Shown here piece by piece: positions 14,701 through 26,500 of a stretch of DNA of 64,000 nucleotides. The translations under genes were made by a program, and so were the position numbers. The notes under the pieces are model-generated. The model was given only the letters and a program-made list of their open reading frames with translations, was not told the DNA's origin and did not search any database. Numbering within the stretch: the first letter of the stretch is position 1; every line of letters begins with the position of its first letter. Source of the stretch: Triops longicaudatus (lineage: Eukaryota; Arthropoda; Branchiopoda; Notostraca; Triopsidae); NCBI GenBank assembly GCA_022885665.1, contig JAGQDJ010000155.1, forward strand, positions 124,001-188,000, read 5' to 3'.

Positions 14701-17312
14701 TTGGTCCGCGTCTACACTCCTCCGCGAAGAAACTTTACATTTAAGGTCACATTCCCGTCTCCCTTAATGATGAGAAACTCCTGATTGAAAAGACAAAAGC
14801 TGAGCGACAACTCCCATATATACCACATTGCTGACGGGAAACTTGTGAATCAATTTTGATTGCTTTGTCATCCTAGGATCCTGGCTGACCCATTGTTGTC
14901 TTGACTCCTAACGCCTGAACTTGATATTAACTTCTGCCAGACACACGTTTCCAAAGAACGCCCCACCCCTTAACGCGTTCGGACTAAACTGAACTGTTTT
15001 AACACCATTTAATGAATTCACGACATGACACTCTTGGGGTACAAAAGAATGCACCTAGAAACAATGTTCGAAAAACCTGCAACAATAAGTAATTTACGAG
15101 CCAACGAAATTGCTTCACAAGAGTAATTGAGCTTTTACCCAGCTGGGGTACTGCCCACAAAAATTACACATGTTCGTTGAGGCTTAAGCCTCCGTTGGGG
15201 GTCGTAGGGTCCAGGGTAGCTTTGATACAACGTGGGCCGCAGGGTTGGGTGTGTAAAACCAGTGTCATCGTCCTAGGCAGCTTCAACTCTAAGCGAGACA
15301 AAATTAATGCATCCGGAGGCAATTTCGGGTTGTCCGTGTGTCTAAGACACACTGCTTCACTGGACAGGAATAAATGAAGGAATTGAGTACCATAGACGCG
15401 CCAACCCAACGCCCTCTGGGCCAATTGAAACGGCTCGATCTATACACTTCCCATTGCTCAGCCTCTTATGTTTTCGCTTACGAAGGGATGAAGCAGAAAT
15501 TGAGCTGTAGGAGTACGAGTACTGGCCGTGTTACCGAGCCATAACCCAGACAGTTTTGGGTACAGAATGGCCAACGGAAACAAACGGGTGAAATATTATT
15601 ACATAAAGCAGCAGTAAGCATAAATTGCAGAACTTCACATGTTTATAGTGACTTGGGGTTGTTATTCCTAATGTAAACACAAGGTTGTCTTCCCTGGCTG
15701 CGTATAGGCCTAATAATTGATCTAAAGCTTGTTTGTTGCAGCTATCAGACATTTTAGGACACAATGCACACTTCACTGCCTGTAATCCAGCTGTGTTACT
15801 TTTTTTCTAGTGCTGTCACTTCCAGAAGGTAATATCTGTCTTTTGGGTGCATACCAATTGCAGAAATAGTTTATTGTACCAGCTCAGAAATTCTTTCCTA
15901 GGATATTTCTTCCATGGCAGGGTTTGTGGCAAGAAATAAAAATGCTGCGAAAAAAAGAGAAAGTGATCTTTGTAGCTTCAAGAAAAGTTATTTCCGAGTA
16001 CATAAGCGTAAGATGATGATAATACCCACACTGTCGGAGTCCCCGAGAAAATAGAAACTTTTGTCTTTGTCTCTTCTTGGGCTCAGCTTTTATAAAGTCG
16101 TTGTTGCTCGTAGCTAGAGAAAAAAAAGGCAAGAAAAAAGCGGATAATGGCCTAGTTCACTGCTACAGTCCTCACGGAAAACAGTTTTCTTAGCGAAAAA
16201 GCCAAGTTTAACTTCCTAGTGAGGGCTTAAAGTCAAGGAAAAAGTTGAAGCTAAACACGGAACGAGGTTCAATTAAGGAATCCATTCTTTTCGTTCCAAC
16301 AACGCTGAAGAAATGCAAAACTAGTCAAAATTCCGTAATTGACTCCGTTTCGAGTTACAAAGGCGAAATAAACAATCCTGACATTAATTCCGACTCGACG
16401 CAACTCAAGTGTTATATTATTGAAGTATCTTTATTATTTTTTCATTTATTTATTAATTATTAACTATTTTTTAGTTTTTATAATTAAATAAAATTTTCAT
16501 ACAGTGCTAATTATGATAGTTTTACACATTCTGTGTCCCAACTTCATAAGAAGCTGGGAATTGAGTTGATAGGCAGAAAAACAGACTATGTATGTTTCTA
16601 GTTGTATGGATCAGAAATGTGAATGCGTTAATTAAACGTGCACTGCACCAAAAATTCTTAAGATACGCGTATCACCCAATTAAGACTATTGCAAGAAAAG
16701 GCTTAAAGATTATCCCCAAAAAAGGAAGGAAAAGCTCATTGGAAATTGGTTGTGTCCATGTTATATACCCTCGGGTATTCCCCTGTCCACTCTCTATATG
16801 ACATGTGTGTGTGTCTCTTCTACCGTTCCCAGGCTCTAATACCACCTTCATCGATTTCATCAAATATTTGACACGTAAGTAACAAAAAAGAAAGACGCCA
16901 AGATTGATCTTGTGATTGGTCCCTTCCCAATAAGATGCTGGGAGGTGCAAAACCCAAACCCAAAAGAAAAGCAAAGATGATAGCGTGATATGTTACAAGA
17001 CATGTTATTAATTTGCCACGAAAGCCCAAAAGGCGGAGCAGCTGTAAGAAATATCTTTTGAGCTTATTATCTTCCCCTTTTACCTTTTTTTATAGCCTGG
17101 TATTAAGAGAGAGTATATGTGTGGATGCCAGAGATGGTGTCTTTACATGTATGCAGGGAGGGGAAATGTGTAATGGCATAGATTGGGAATGTATTGCAGT
17201 AATTTCTGGGATGGGGCGCCCCACACATACAGACAAACCGGAATGGGACTAGTAGCGCACCTAATGTGATCAGAAAAACGTGAGCGAAATTGGAAATACC
17301 TTGTTTGGCGGC

Positions 17313-17348
17313 AGCAATAGTACCGGCAGCAGCAATAGTACCGGCAGC
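17313..17348. repeat. 18-bp unit repeated twice (AGCAATAGTACCGGCAGC)
   Basis: Two exact head-to-tail 18-bp copies occupy 17313-17330 and 17331-17348. The unit combines two short motifs scattered over the noncoding DNA of the window: GTACCGGCAG and a GCAGCAAT/GCAGTAAT-type box. Confidence 0.85.
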
Positions 17349-20237
17349 TGCTAAGGAAGGGGGGGAAAAAAGCTTCGTCGAGTTGACTGGGCTTGTTTGC
17401 TCGCTTGCTTTCTTGCTTGTATAGACTTACAGACCTTAGAATCCTTTTTTTATGATAGCTCTCAAGGCCCTTTTCTTCGCAACATTTCTTCCATATTGCT
17501 GCACTGGGCGTATATGAAGACACTACTCCTTCCGCTAGAGGGAGGATTGGCGTTTGCAGGGAATAGATGCTCTCATGAAGACGCCAGTCGATTGGATTAG
17601 GAATCGCACTCCTTGGGCGTCAATTTTTGCGTCCGTTGTTGAAATATTCATTACTGCGATATTCAGTGTTGAGTCACCAGTAATAGGAAATAAACTGCAG
17701 TAAAACATGGCTGAAGCGAAATTTCAACTTCCGTTTTTGAAATGTTCAATTTGTGACATCTTGGCGCTTTTTTGTTGTTGAAGTTAAATTTATTGAAGTT
17801 AAATTACTTGTTAAAGCCAAAGAAAGCTGTGTATTCATTACTGTTAACTGGAGAAATTTTTTAATGTATTTGCGTATGCTTTTTTGTGCGAAAGCAACAT
17901 AACTGGAAAGAGGAGTATTAGCGTCATATTTCTGCCAGAATTTTTTGCAGCAATATACTTGTCTATTCATGGCTGCAGTATCGGCTCAAAATGCAGCAGC
18001 AATGCGTACAAGAAGTAACTACGTAATGCAATATTATATTTTGGCATTCAGCGTCAGTAAATGTTGATTTGCTCGTTACGAGGCAAAAACAGTCTAAAGC
18101 AATATTGTTATTCGAAATAAAGTTAAGGCTGATTTGTTTACTACCTGTGTTGATCCTAGTACAGATTTTTCCAGTTTTTTCCTCTTTGCCTTTTTCATTT
18201 AAAATTTTTCTTGTTTGAGCTAACCATGGTTAAACATAAACAAAATATCTTGCAAGAGAAAAATCCAAATTGAGTAGCTGGAAAATACACTCTGCCGTGG
18301 ATCCATGGATCATCCGGCCGATCTTTGGTTGAACATGACCATCAATATCCGTCACGGAGTATTGTATCGTCCGTGTATTGAATACTGAAGACGGTACTCC
18401 CAGGGTCCGTTATGCACCGCAGAAATCCTCTTTTTCCCCATTTTTCCATGGCAATCATTCCTAGATATAATTCATGATGCTCCAGCGAAAAATCGGATGA
18501 AAATATCCAATAATCTCGAGCTGCGCCTGTTCGTTTCCCATGTTAAATAATTATTCGTGGTTTGCTCAGTCTGGCGTGCTTTAAGAGATGTATGTTAGGA
18601 TGTAAGGACGATCGAACACGTGTTATGAAATATACCAATAACATATGAAGATCTAGGGACATAATGACACAATAGTATACAGAGATAAAAGGGATAATAG
18701 AGAAATAAGAGTATGCAGGGGATATGTAGGGTGTATATGCTTATATTAAGAGTACCAAAACTGTCAGAGCATTCCTTTCTTGTACTGGCAAGATCTCTTG
18801 CGAGAAACCCCGTGTACCAGGAAGAAATACCGAGGTTTTGGATACAGGACAAGCTATCAATCTCTGCACCGGCGAAACAAGAAGCAAAGCTGTTAAGGCT
18901 AAAGGTTATTTTCCTTAAGGGTGGACGGTCGAGTCAGGAATGACAGGAAAAAGTGACCGAAATGCCCATTGGGGTAATATAGTGTCCATGCGTTGTTGAA
19001 AGTTGCCCGAAGCATACCTACCTCCTTCCCTCTTGCCCCAGGGAGGTAAGCCCCTGGTGGGGGGTAAGAACCGGGAAGAATTTATCGGCGGTAGGCCAGG
19101 AGGTCCCTCTGGCAGCGGCCATTTGTCTTGTGTTTTCGGGTGACTGTAAGTCCGGGTGCCAAAACGGCCGCGGACAGGTTGTTGGAACAACTTTTTTTAT
19201 TTTTATTTTTTCTGGGGTGTGTTACAACCTAATTTATGGCCTTTATCTGCTATATTGCTATTGTTGCCAACACGCCGTATTGTCAAGCTTTGGCTGTAAA
19301 GGTTGCTTGAAGATTGTTCGGGGAGAAAATCTAAAATTTTTGAAAATGGGTTGAAAAAGAGGATAGGACAAGCAAGGAAGCGAGCAAGCAAGCAAACGAG
19401 CCGAAAGTTTGTTGTTGGTTCGCGTGATTTATGAATCTGTGGCCAAATGAACTACCTTTAACTTAGAGAGAGACAAGAGTAATAGTGGGTACGGTGGTAA
19501 AAGTGGGTAGTTTTTCGCTCCATTGAGTGCGGGATTTGCTGCGAGCGGTATTGTACATGTAAACCCGAGATTCCGGGATCTGTTGCTAGGGCATCAAGTT
19601 GTCTTTGAAATGTGTAACATCCCTTTTGTAGACACCTGCAACGTATTGAGTCAGTCTCTTTAATCTGTTGTTTGAGTTTCACTCAATTCACGCAGTATTT
19701 ACTCGTAACTCGAAGCAAAATCATTTATTTTTGAATAATGACGTATCAACCCTAGAAATTATTTGTATTTCTCGATTTCAAAACTTTGGTTATGCATTTT
19801 AAACGCAAATTACCTTAAGTATGAGTAAAATTTTTGTTCCGTTCGTCCATGTGATTCTCAATGCTTCGTCCGAAAGTTCAGTTTGTGGCAAATTTTTTCA
19901 CCCTTTTTCAAAATATCGGATTAAAGAGACTATATTGCTGATTTCACGCGTTTTGGTGAACACAAACCATACGCAATGAACGTTGCAAGCAGACTGAAGC
20001 AACTAGCCTTGAACTACAATGAATTTTCGGCCTTCGCTGACGTAACGCCGCAAAAATTCATTGTTGGCAGCAGTGACTTTTCTCGCTTTGGGAACATTGG
20101 TTACTCAGTCGCTTAGCAAACGTGCACGCGAATGGACCACGCTTGTGGGGTGTCTGTACCCCCGCAAGTGTCGTGTAGTTAGAAAGAATGTGTTTAAAAA
20201 AATGCATTTTATTATTTTTTATCTCTTTCTTCATTTC

Positions 20238-20348
20238 ATTTATTTATTTATTTTGTTATTTTTTATATTTTTATTTATTTATTTATTTTGTTATTTTTTA
20301 TATTTTTATTTATTTATTTATTTTGTTATTTTTTATATTTTATTTTTT
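20238..20348. repeat. 35-bp T-rich tandem repeat, about 3 copies
   Basis: A 35-bp unit of TTTATTTATTTATTTTG followed by TTATTTTTTATATTTT recurs three times. The single G of each unit sits at 20255, 20290 and 20325. It lies about 170 bp upstream of the first recognisable Lar exon. The hydrophobic open frames it creates are artefacts of the T-rich composition. Confidence 0.85.
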
Positions 20349-20517
20349 GCTTTTTTTGGCAATCTTTACATTGTATTCTAAGCTTGAGAGAGAGAAATAT
20401 GACATTTTAAGCGACTTGATGTCCTAAGAGATCAAAAGCCTTAAGCGTTGGCGGGTGAATATTGTATTGTGCATTTTTTACTAACTTTTTTCTTCTCATT
20501 GATTGTTTCTTGGGCAG

Positions 20518-23500
20518 ATCCACCGGAGATCTTCGAGCGACCGAAGGATTTGGCGGTGCGATCTGGCGGAACGGCAGCTTTTTATTGCCGGGCTCGTGGG
20601 GAACCTACACCTCATCTCTCTTGGCGCCGAAATGGCAGAAAGGTATAAGCCCTTTGGGCTGATATATTTACTTTTGCTTGCCTCTGTTTTTTTTTCTCCG
20701 TTTTTTTATATTTTTTCTCCGATTCTGTTACTATTGCCGACTCGAAAAAAATGAATGCACGAAAGTTTTGAAGATAGCGATTTAGTCTTGTAAGGCCAAA
20801 AAGTCAATGAAAGTTTGTGTTTACTGTGTGCCTGCGGACGCGAAATGGTAGATCTCACCTTCCCAGAGTCGGTACATGATTCTGCAGTACCCATCCATGT
20901 CAGTGTTGCGAATTGACCCTGCGAAAGTCAATAAAGACGAGGGGCGGTATGAATGCGTGGCGGAAAATGGCGTCGGAGATGCAGTTACGGCACAAGGCAC
21001 ACTAACCATCTATGCCCGTAAGTACATTTCATTGTTCTCTATTGCTTGATATTAACAGAACCAAGGAGAAAAACCGAAAAATGTTGGTTAAAAAGGAAAA
21101 AGAAGAAAAGTGCAAGACATGCGTACCCAGTGACTTTTGCGAGTGACTGATCATTGTTGCAGTGCAACTTTCGAGCCACAGAAATAATTGATTGAAACCT
21201 CTTTTCATTCAGAAATGATAGGTATATTTGAGAACGCCGTTCGTCCTCCGTGGTATTTTCTAGCATTGTAACGTATATGGAATGCGTAGTGAAGAAATAT
21301 TGAACAAATTGGAATTAGCAATTTCTAGAATGTAATTAAAGTTTTGGAAAACGAAAGGGGAAATTTTTCAGATCTGGAATAATAGCTAAATTAGCTTGAA
21401 ATTAAATAGTTTCGACAGAAGAATTCCAGTAACAACGTAATTGTTGGTTTTGTGGCGTTTTTAAGTATTGTGAAGGATTTTTGTGAAGAGATTTCTGAAT
21501 TGGTTCATTTGACGCATTGTTGGAGAGTTTTCCATTGCACCCTTTAATGAAAGATTGGGATCAGGTGTGAAAATTTGAACAATTATTAATTACGTCGTAA
21601 AGTTACTGGAATTTTTAAGGTGAAAAATACCATTAAATTCGAACTTCCGTTAATAACGTTGAACAGAATTCAGGTATCGAAAAGCTTCAGATATTTAGAA
21701 ATGTATAGGTGTTGCTCATTTAGTGATTGGATGTGCGACAAAGTTTCATTGACCGTTTTATCGCACAATGCACTTTCGGAAGTAATGTTTAGTTTAATAC
21801 ATTGAAAAGGTCGAACGTGTATTAGAAAAGCAATGCTTTGGATCCGTTTTTAATGGATTTGCTTGTCCTTCACCAATGATAAATGACCTTCAGTCCGTGT
21901 CCATCTTGTGCGCTTCGTGCCTTCTGCTAATTTCATTTGTCAGCGATTGGCATTGGCACAAGCTGCCAGAAATGGACTTATCGATCACGTACCCGCAACT
22001 TGCTCAACTGTGTGAAACATTTACAATACTCGCAACCAGTACAGGAATTTCATTGCTAAACTTCGTCCGTGACATGTTGGCCTGGATTGACAACGTCTTT
22101 TTTCCAACTCGTTTATTCATCCAAATCAACCTTTGCTGTTTTGTTTTGCTCCGTACTTCCATTACGTAAAACTTTCTTCGGTGTTGCAGGAAAAGTACGT
22201 GTTATGTAAAAGGAAAAATTCATTTTTGTCAAATACTCACAATTTGTTACTCAAGTACTATTCAAATATCTCCTCATTGTTGTATTTATTCTCTTCTTGT
22301 TTTTTAATCCCAAATCTCCTTTTAAATCAAATTCGTAACATTTTTCAGTTTTCCTAAGTTGTATCAAAACCTAAGAAAATCGGCGTTTGAGAAACAAAAA
22401 GAAAAATAAGTATGCAAGCCTACTTGAATATTTAGTATTAAGGCATTGCCAGGCCCTGTTGATAGGTTTATGGACCATTATTCTATACCAGTCGAGCTCA
22501 AATGTTCCTCATGCAAAGAAAAAAATGCAAGAAAAACGAAGACTAAGCGACCGTAGGCCATAATAGTACTGGCAAACGCAGATCGAAAAAGGGCCGAAAA
22601 AAAATGTATCGCGGAAAAAAAGTTTATCTTTTCGATGTTGAGAAGTCTGGAAGAAAAGGATGCTAGTATTCGATCGCCTCAGTTAACTTGAAAGACTAGC
22701 TCGGAGGGGTTAGAAGACGCAACACTGCAGCTTTTTGGATTTTTTGTTTTCTTCTCCGTCGAGGTTTCTAGAAAATACAGAAAAAATGGAAGGGTATGGG
22801 ATACAGAGATTTTTTTTTCTGCTGGCAGTTTCCTTCGTATTTTTCTCTTTTTTTACACGATTCCCGATCCTCTCCTGCCGGCTCACAAGATCAAAGCCAG
22901 CTTAGCAGTCCATTTCATCACAGCGGCGTGCAACACGCGGCAGTGGCAGTTTCCAAACTGTACAGCAAGCCTTCGTTTCGTTTTTTAAGCTTGACGTTGA
23001 CCTCTCCCCTAAAATTCAAAGGACAGAATGAGGAAAGGGGAGGCTGAAGCTTTGAGGAAGAAGAAATGCGCATAGGAAACCGTATATTTCTTCCAAAAGG
23101 AATTCTTAAGCCCGAGGGGACATTCCTACTTTCTATTGATATGTCTACATTGGCGTTATTCTCGACACATTAACTCAGGTACCGGCACTTATTACTTCAC
23201 GTACCGGCATTTATTTCTCCCAGTACCGGCAATTATTTCTGCAGCAATTTATTTTTGCAAGTTTTTTGGCAATTAAGACACTTTCTTCGTAGCGTGGTTG
23301 GAGATCTAGTTAGCTTTGAAGCTTTCTATGATAGCACTACGCTGTAATAACTTATTACTGCAGTACTGACCTAGAAATCAATTTGGAACAATTCTTTTAT
23401 TTTTCTGAATTTTTCAGGCTGCTTTTGGTATTCTATGTAGCGATAAAATCTGCCTTGGTATTACTTATTGTTGCAGAAATAGTAATTAAACGTTATAGTG

Positions 23501-26500
23501 GTTGAATACCAGGAAGTATTGAATGGTTATTTCTGCAGCAATATGTATTGCTTCTCAGCAGTACATCACTGGTCGTACTTCCTTTTAACAAAGGCAGAAA
23601 AATTGATGAGATTCGTCGTGTGCATTTTGAAATTTTAAGAAATTCCTTAGAAGAAAGAGAAATACTGGATGACCGAAGCAGTACTCGTTGCCTCAATCTG
23701 GCATTCCATTTCTGTAACTTTGTCTTGAAGAGGCATGTTTCAGCTTCAAAGGAAAGATTATAGCTTTCCTTTGCGTCCCGGAAATTCCAGTCTGCTTATT
23801 AGAACGCTATAAAATTTTCAAGTTCCTTTGAATTGTCCTAGCCATTGTCATTCCTGCGTTTTTCTTTCTGCCTTTGTGGCGAAAATTTCGTTATTTGTCC
23901 ACCTTTGCTATTACTTGAAACATTATTAGGACACAAACGAAACAATGTTGAGTTCTTATTAAAATCTCTTCCTTTCCAAATACTTCGAATAAAGTAAAAA
24001 AATAAACCTAGAAGTAAATGTCATTTCTTTCCTTTGTTTTTATTACTTCGTTGATGTATTATCACATTTAGTCTTTTATTTTATTTTTCTTGATTTTTTT
24101 ATGTATTTATTTTATGGTTTTATTACTACCTTGATGTATTTTCTGATTCAAATTTAGTTTTGTTTTATTTTTCATTTTCTTTATTTTCTTTTTAATTTGT
24201 TGGTGTATTTTTTGCGTCAAATTTACTTTTGTGTTGTATTTTAATTTTCTTTAATTTGTTACTATTTTTGTTTCGTTTGTTCTAAAAAATTTTAAAAAAG
24301 TCATTTTGCTCAGCAAGCTGACACCGTGAAGAAATATCTTCCGGAAAGGTGTGTTTTCATTAGACAAAAAAAATGGAAAGGGACTGAATAACAAATCAGC
24401 ACGGGACTCCCGACCCTTTTGTCAAGATAGAAAGGAGATATGAATTATAACAAACTTTCGTCAGCAAGAGTGGGTACGCGCTAGTATCGTCGTTTTGTAT
24501 GCTGTCTTGTGTGTCACTTTGTCTACCCTATGTCCATGATGGTAAAAGGAACGGTTTTCCGATAGTTATGCTATTTGACCGACCCCGGGAACCGTTTAGC
24601 TCCTTACATGTTCAGAACCAAGGGAACTTAATGAATTGAAAACAAGCCATCGGGTTTTCCCGCGTGCAACGCTTTAACCCCGGTTAGCTTGCCCAACAAG
24701 GGGATTAATAAGGCATGGCTATGAGCTAGCTTCAATATTAATACAATCATTAACGATCAAACTGGAGACAGCGACGCCCGCCCCGGTTTTATCGTACAAA
24801 AAAGTCGTCACGTGTGTATGAACAGCCTCTCAATTACATACGGCTTTTAGGAGCCGAGGCCGCTCTTTACGTTTTAAATGCGTTCGAGCTATTTGTCGTA
24901 ATAACCTTTACTTAAATTCTTAGTAAATTCTTTATAGTCTTTGTTCCCGCCAGTGCCGTCTTAACTTGTCCACGCGCTTATGACACTGGGGAACAGGGAA
25001 TCTCTTCTTTGCCACGAAATATTGGAACACAAAGAACCCAAGTCTTTAGCTTATTTGATAATTTGATGTACGGTCACGTTCTACTCCTTTTCATGCTAAC
25101 TCTCACTTTTGGTTACAACAATCAAATTTTACATTGAAGAAACGGAACTGGCTCAAAAGAAGGTCAAGAAGGAATCTCTTACAGGCTGGGTGCAGGGGAT
25201 TTCATTCTTTCTAATAATGAATCTGAAGATTCATTGCTGGGCGGCTACGAATTTGAACTGTTCGGCAACAATGAAAGTCACAGTATGTTATCACCACAGG
25301 GACCATACAGGAGAAATCAAATATTAATTTACAAGTTCTGGGTTTATTCTCAAAAATTCTATATAGTAAGGGTATTCATAGAAAAATAGGAGAAAGAGCT
25401 CGAGAGAGAAAATCCCTTCCGGCTTCGTCCGGAACAGTCGTAGTGAATTTTTTAATGTGAATTTTTGGTGCAATATTGATAGAAATTCTTTTCCTTCTTT
25501 TTTTTACTAATTGAAATTACTGCAGTGATTCTCGTCAGGTGCAGTTATTTTCTTTTCGCTTATAGAAATTTCAAATTTTTTCTTGTTTAGATCCATAATT
25601 TCTTATCTATTTATTTGTAGAAAGTTTCCTATTTTCTAGTGTTCTTTTTTCTATTATTGACGTTATGGAGTGCAATTCTTGGGCTTTTAGTTAATTATTA
25701 TTTTGTTTAAATTGTTCTAAGCTTAACTATTAAATATTTCTCTTGGAGATTATTTCTAATAACAAAAATAAAATAAGTTAAAAAAATAAGAATAAAATAA
25801 ATCAAATAAATAAATAAGTAAATAATAAATAATAAGTAAATAATAAATAAAATAAGAATAAAATAAGTAAATAGCATTTAAAGGTTTCTCCTTGCAGATG
25901 TGTTTATTTCCGTTTCTTTGATTTTTTTTTCGTTTTTGGAAAAGCCTTTTTCTTAAAGCATTCTCATTTAAAAGTCCGTTTCGTGCGGTTCGGATGTAAA
26001 TTGTGTCAGACAAGGTCGGATTGGACATTGGCATCTGGAATGGGCAAGTTGGTCAGTCTCGGGCTAGTTTGACATTTTCGCTTTGGACTTTTCATTCCCG
26101 GCTAATGCAAGGGGAAATTACCATGTTACGCTTTGGCCGTGGTGGCCGAAGAATATTTACGAATAAAGAAAGAATAACGAAAAAAAAAAAGGAACGAAAT
26201 ACAAGAAGGACTTTGGTAGGGAAAGTACTGCTAGAAAAAAAGACACGTCGGACCGAATAACATTTTGGTTTTCTTTTATGTGGCTTTTGTGGATTTGTAT
26301 TATTCAGGGTTTGCTTTGCTAAGAGCGAAACAAAAAAGTTTGAAAAGACAAAAAAATGAGATGCAAACCTAAGGGAACAAGTCAAGCGACTTCTTGTCTT
26401 TTGAACTGTGCCAGTTTGGCATACAGATTTTTCTTTTACCGAATTTAACCCAACCACCCTCGTCGCCCGCTTTGGGGGCTGCAAAGGACTTTGAAATCTG

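Larger units (their letters stand above)
1..20517. other. Noncoding 5' region or first intron of Lar; no gene recognised
   Basis: I found no exon with a recognisable protein in these 20.5 kb on either strand. The open frames are short, compositionally odd and unlike any family I know. The Lar coding sequence enters at 20518 in the middle of a codon (phase 1), directly after a 3' splice site. The exon(s) carrying the signal peptide and start codon must therefore lie upstream, either here unrecognised or before the window. The long first intron of insect Lar makes an intronic identity plausible. Contents are a 31-bp tandem repeat (2213-2350), motif-rich DNA (3.2-4.9 kb), an AT-rich palindromic array (5.13-5.56 kb), a fragment of a dispersed repeat (8.61-8.78 kb), an 18-bp duplication (17.3 kb) and a 35-bp T-rich repeat (20.24 kb). 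Confidence 0.6.

Noticed and set aside
20448..20519. In-frame hydrophobic stretch just before the first Lar exon, resembling a signal peptide (HFLLTFFFSLIVSWA)
   Set aside because: There is no ATG. The stretch is the translation of an intron end (TACTAAC branch site, T-rich tract, CAG), so the resemblance is an artefact.
25109..25327. Short open frame in the LTR-like copy, similar to one at 27177-27503 (shared TGWVQGISF)
   Set aside because: The similarity is explained by DNA-level homology of the repeat. The frame is not maintained in the copies at 8611 and 40252.
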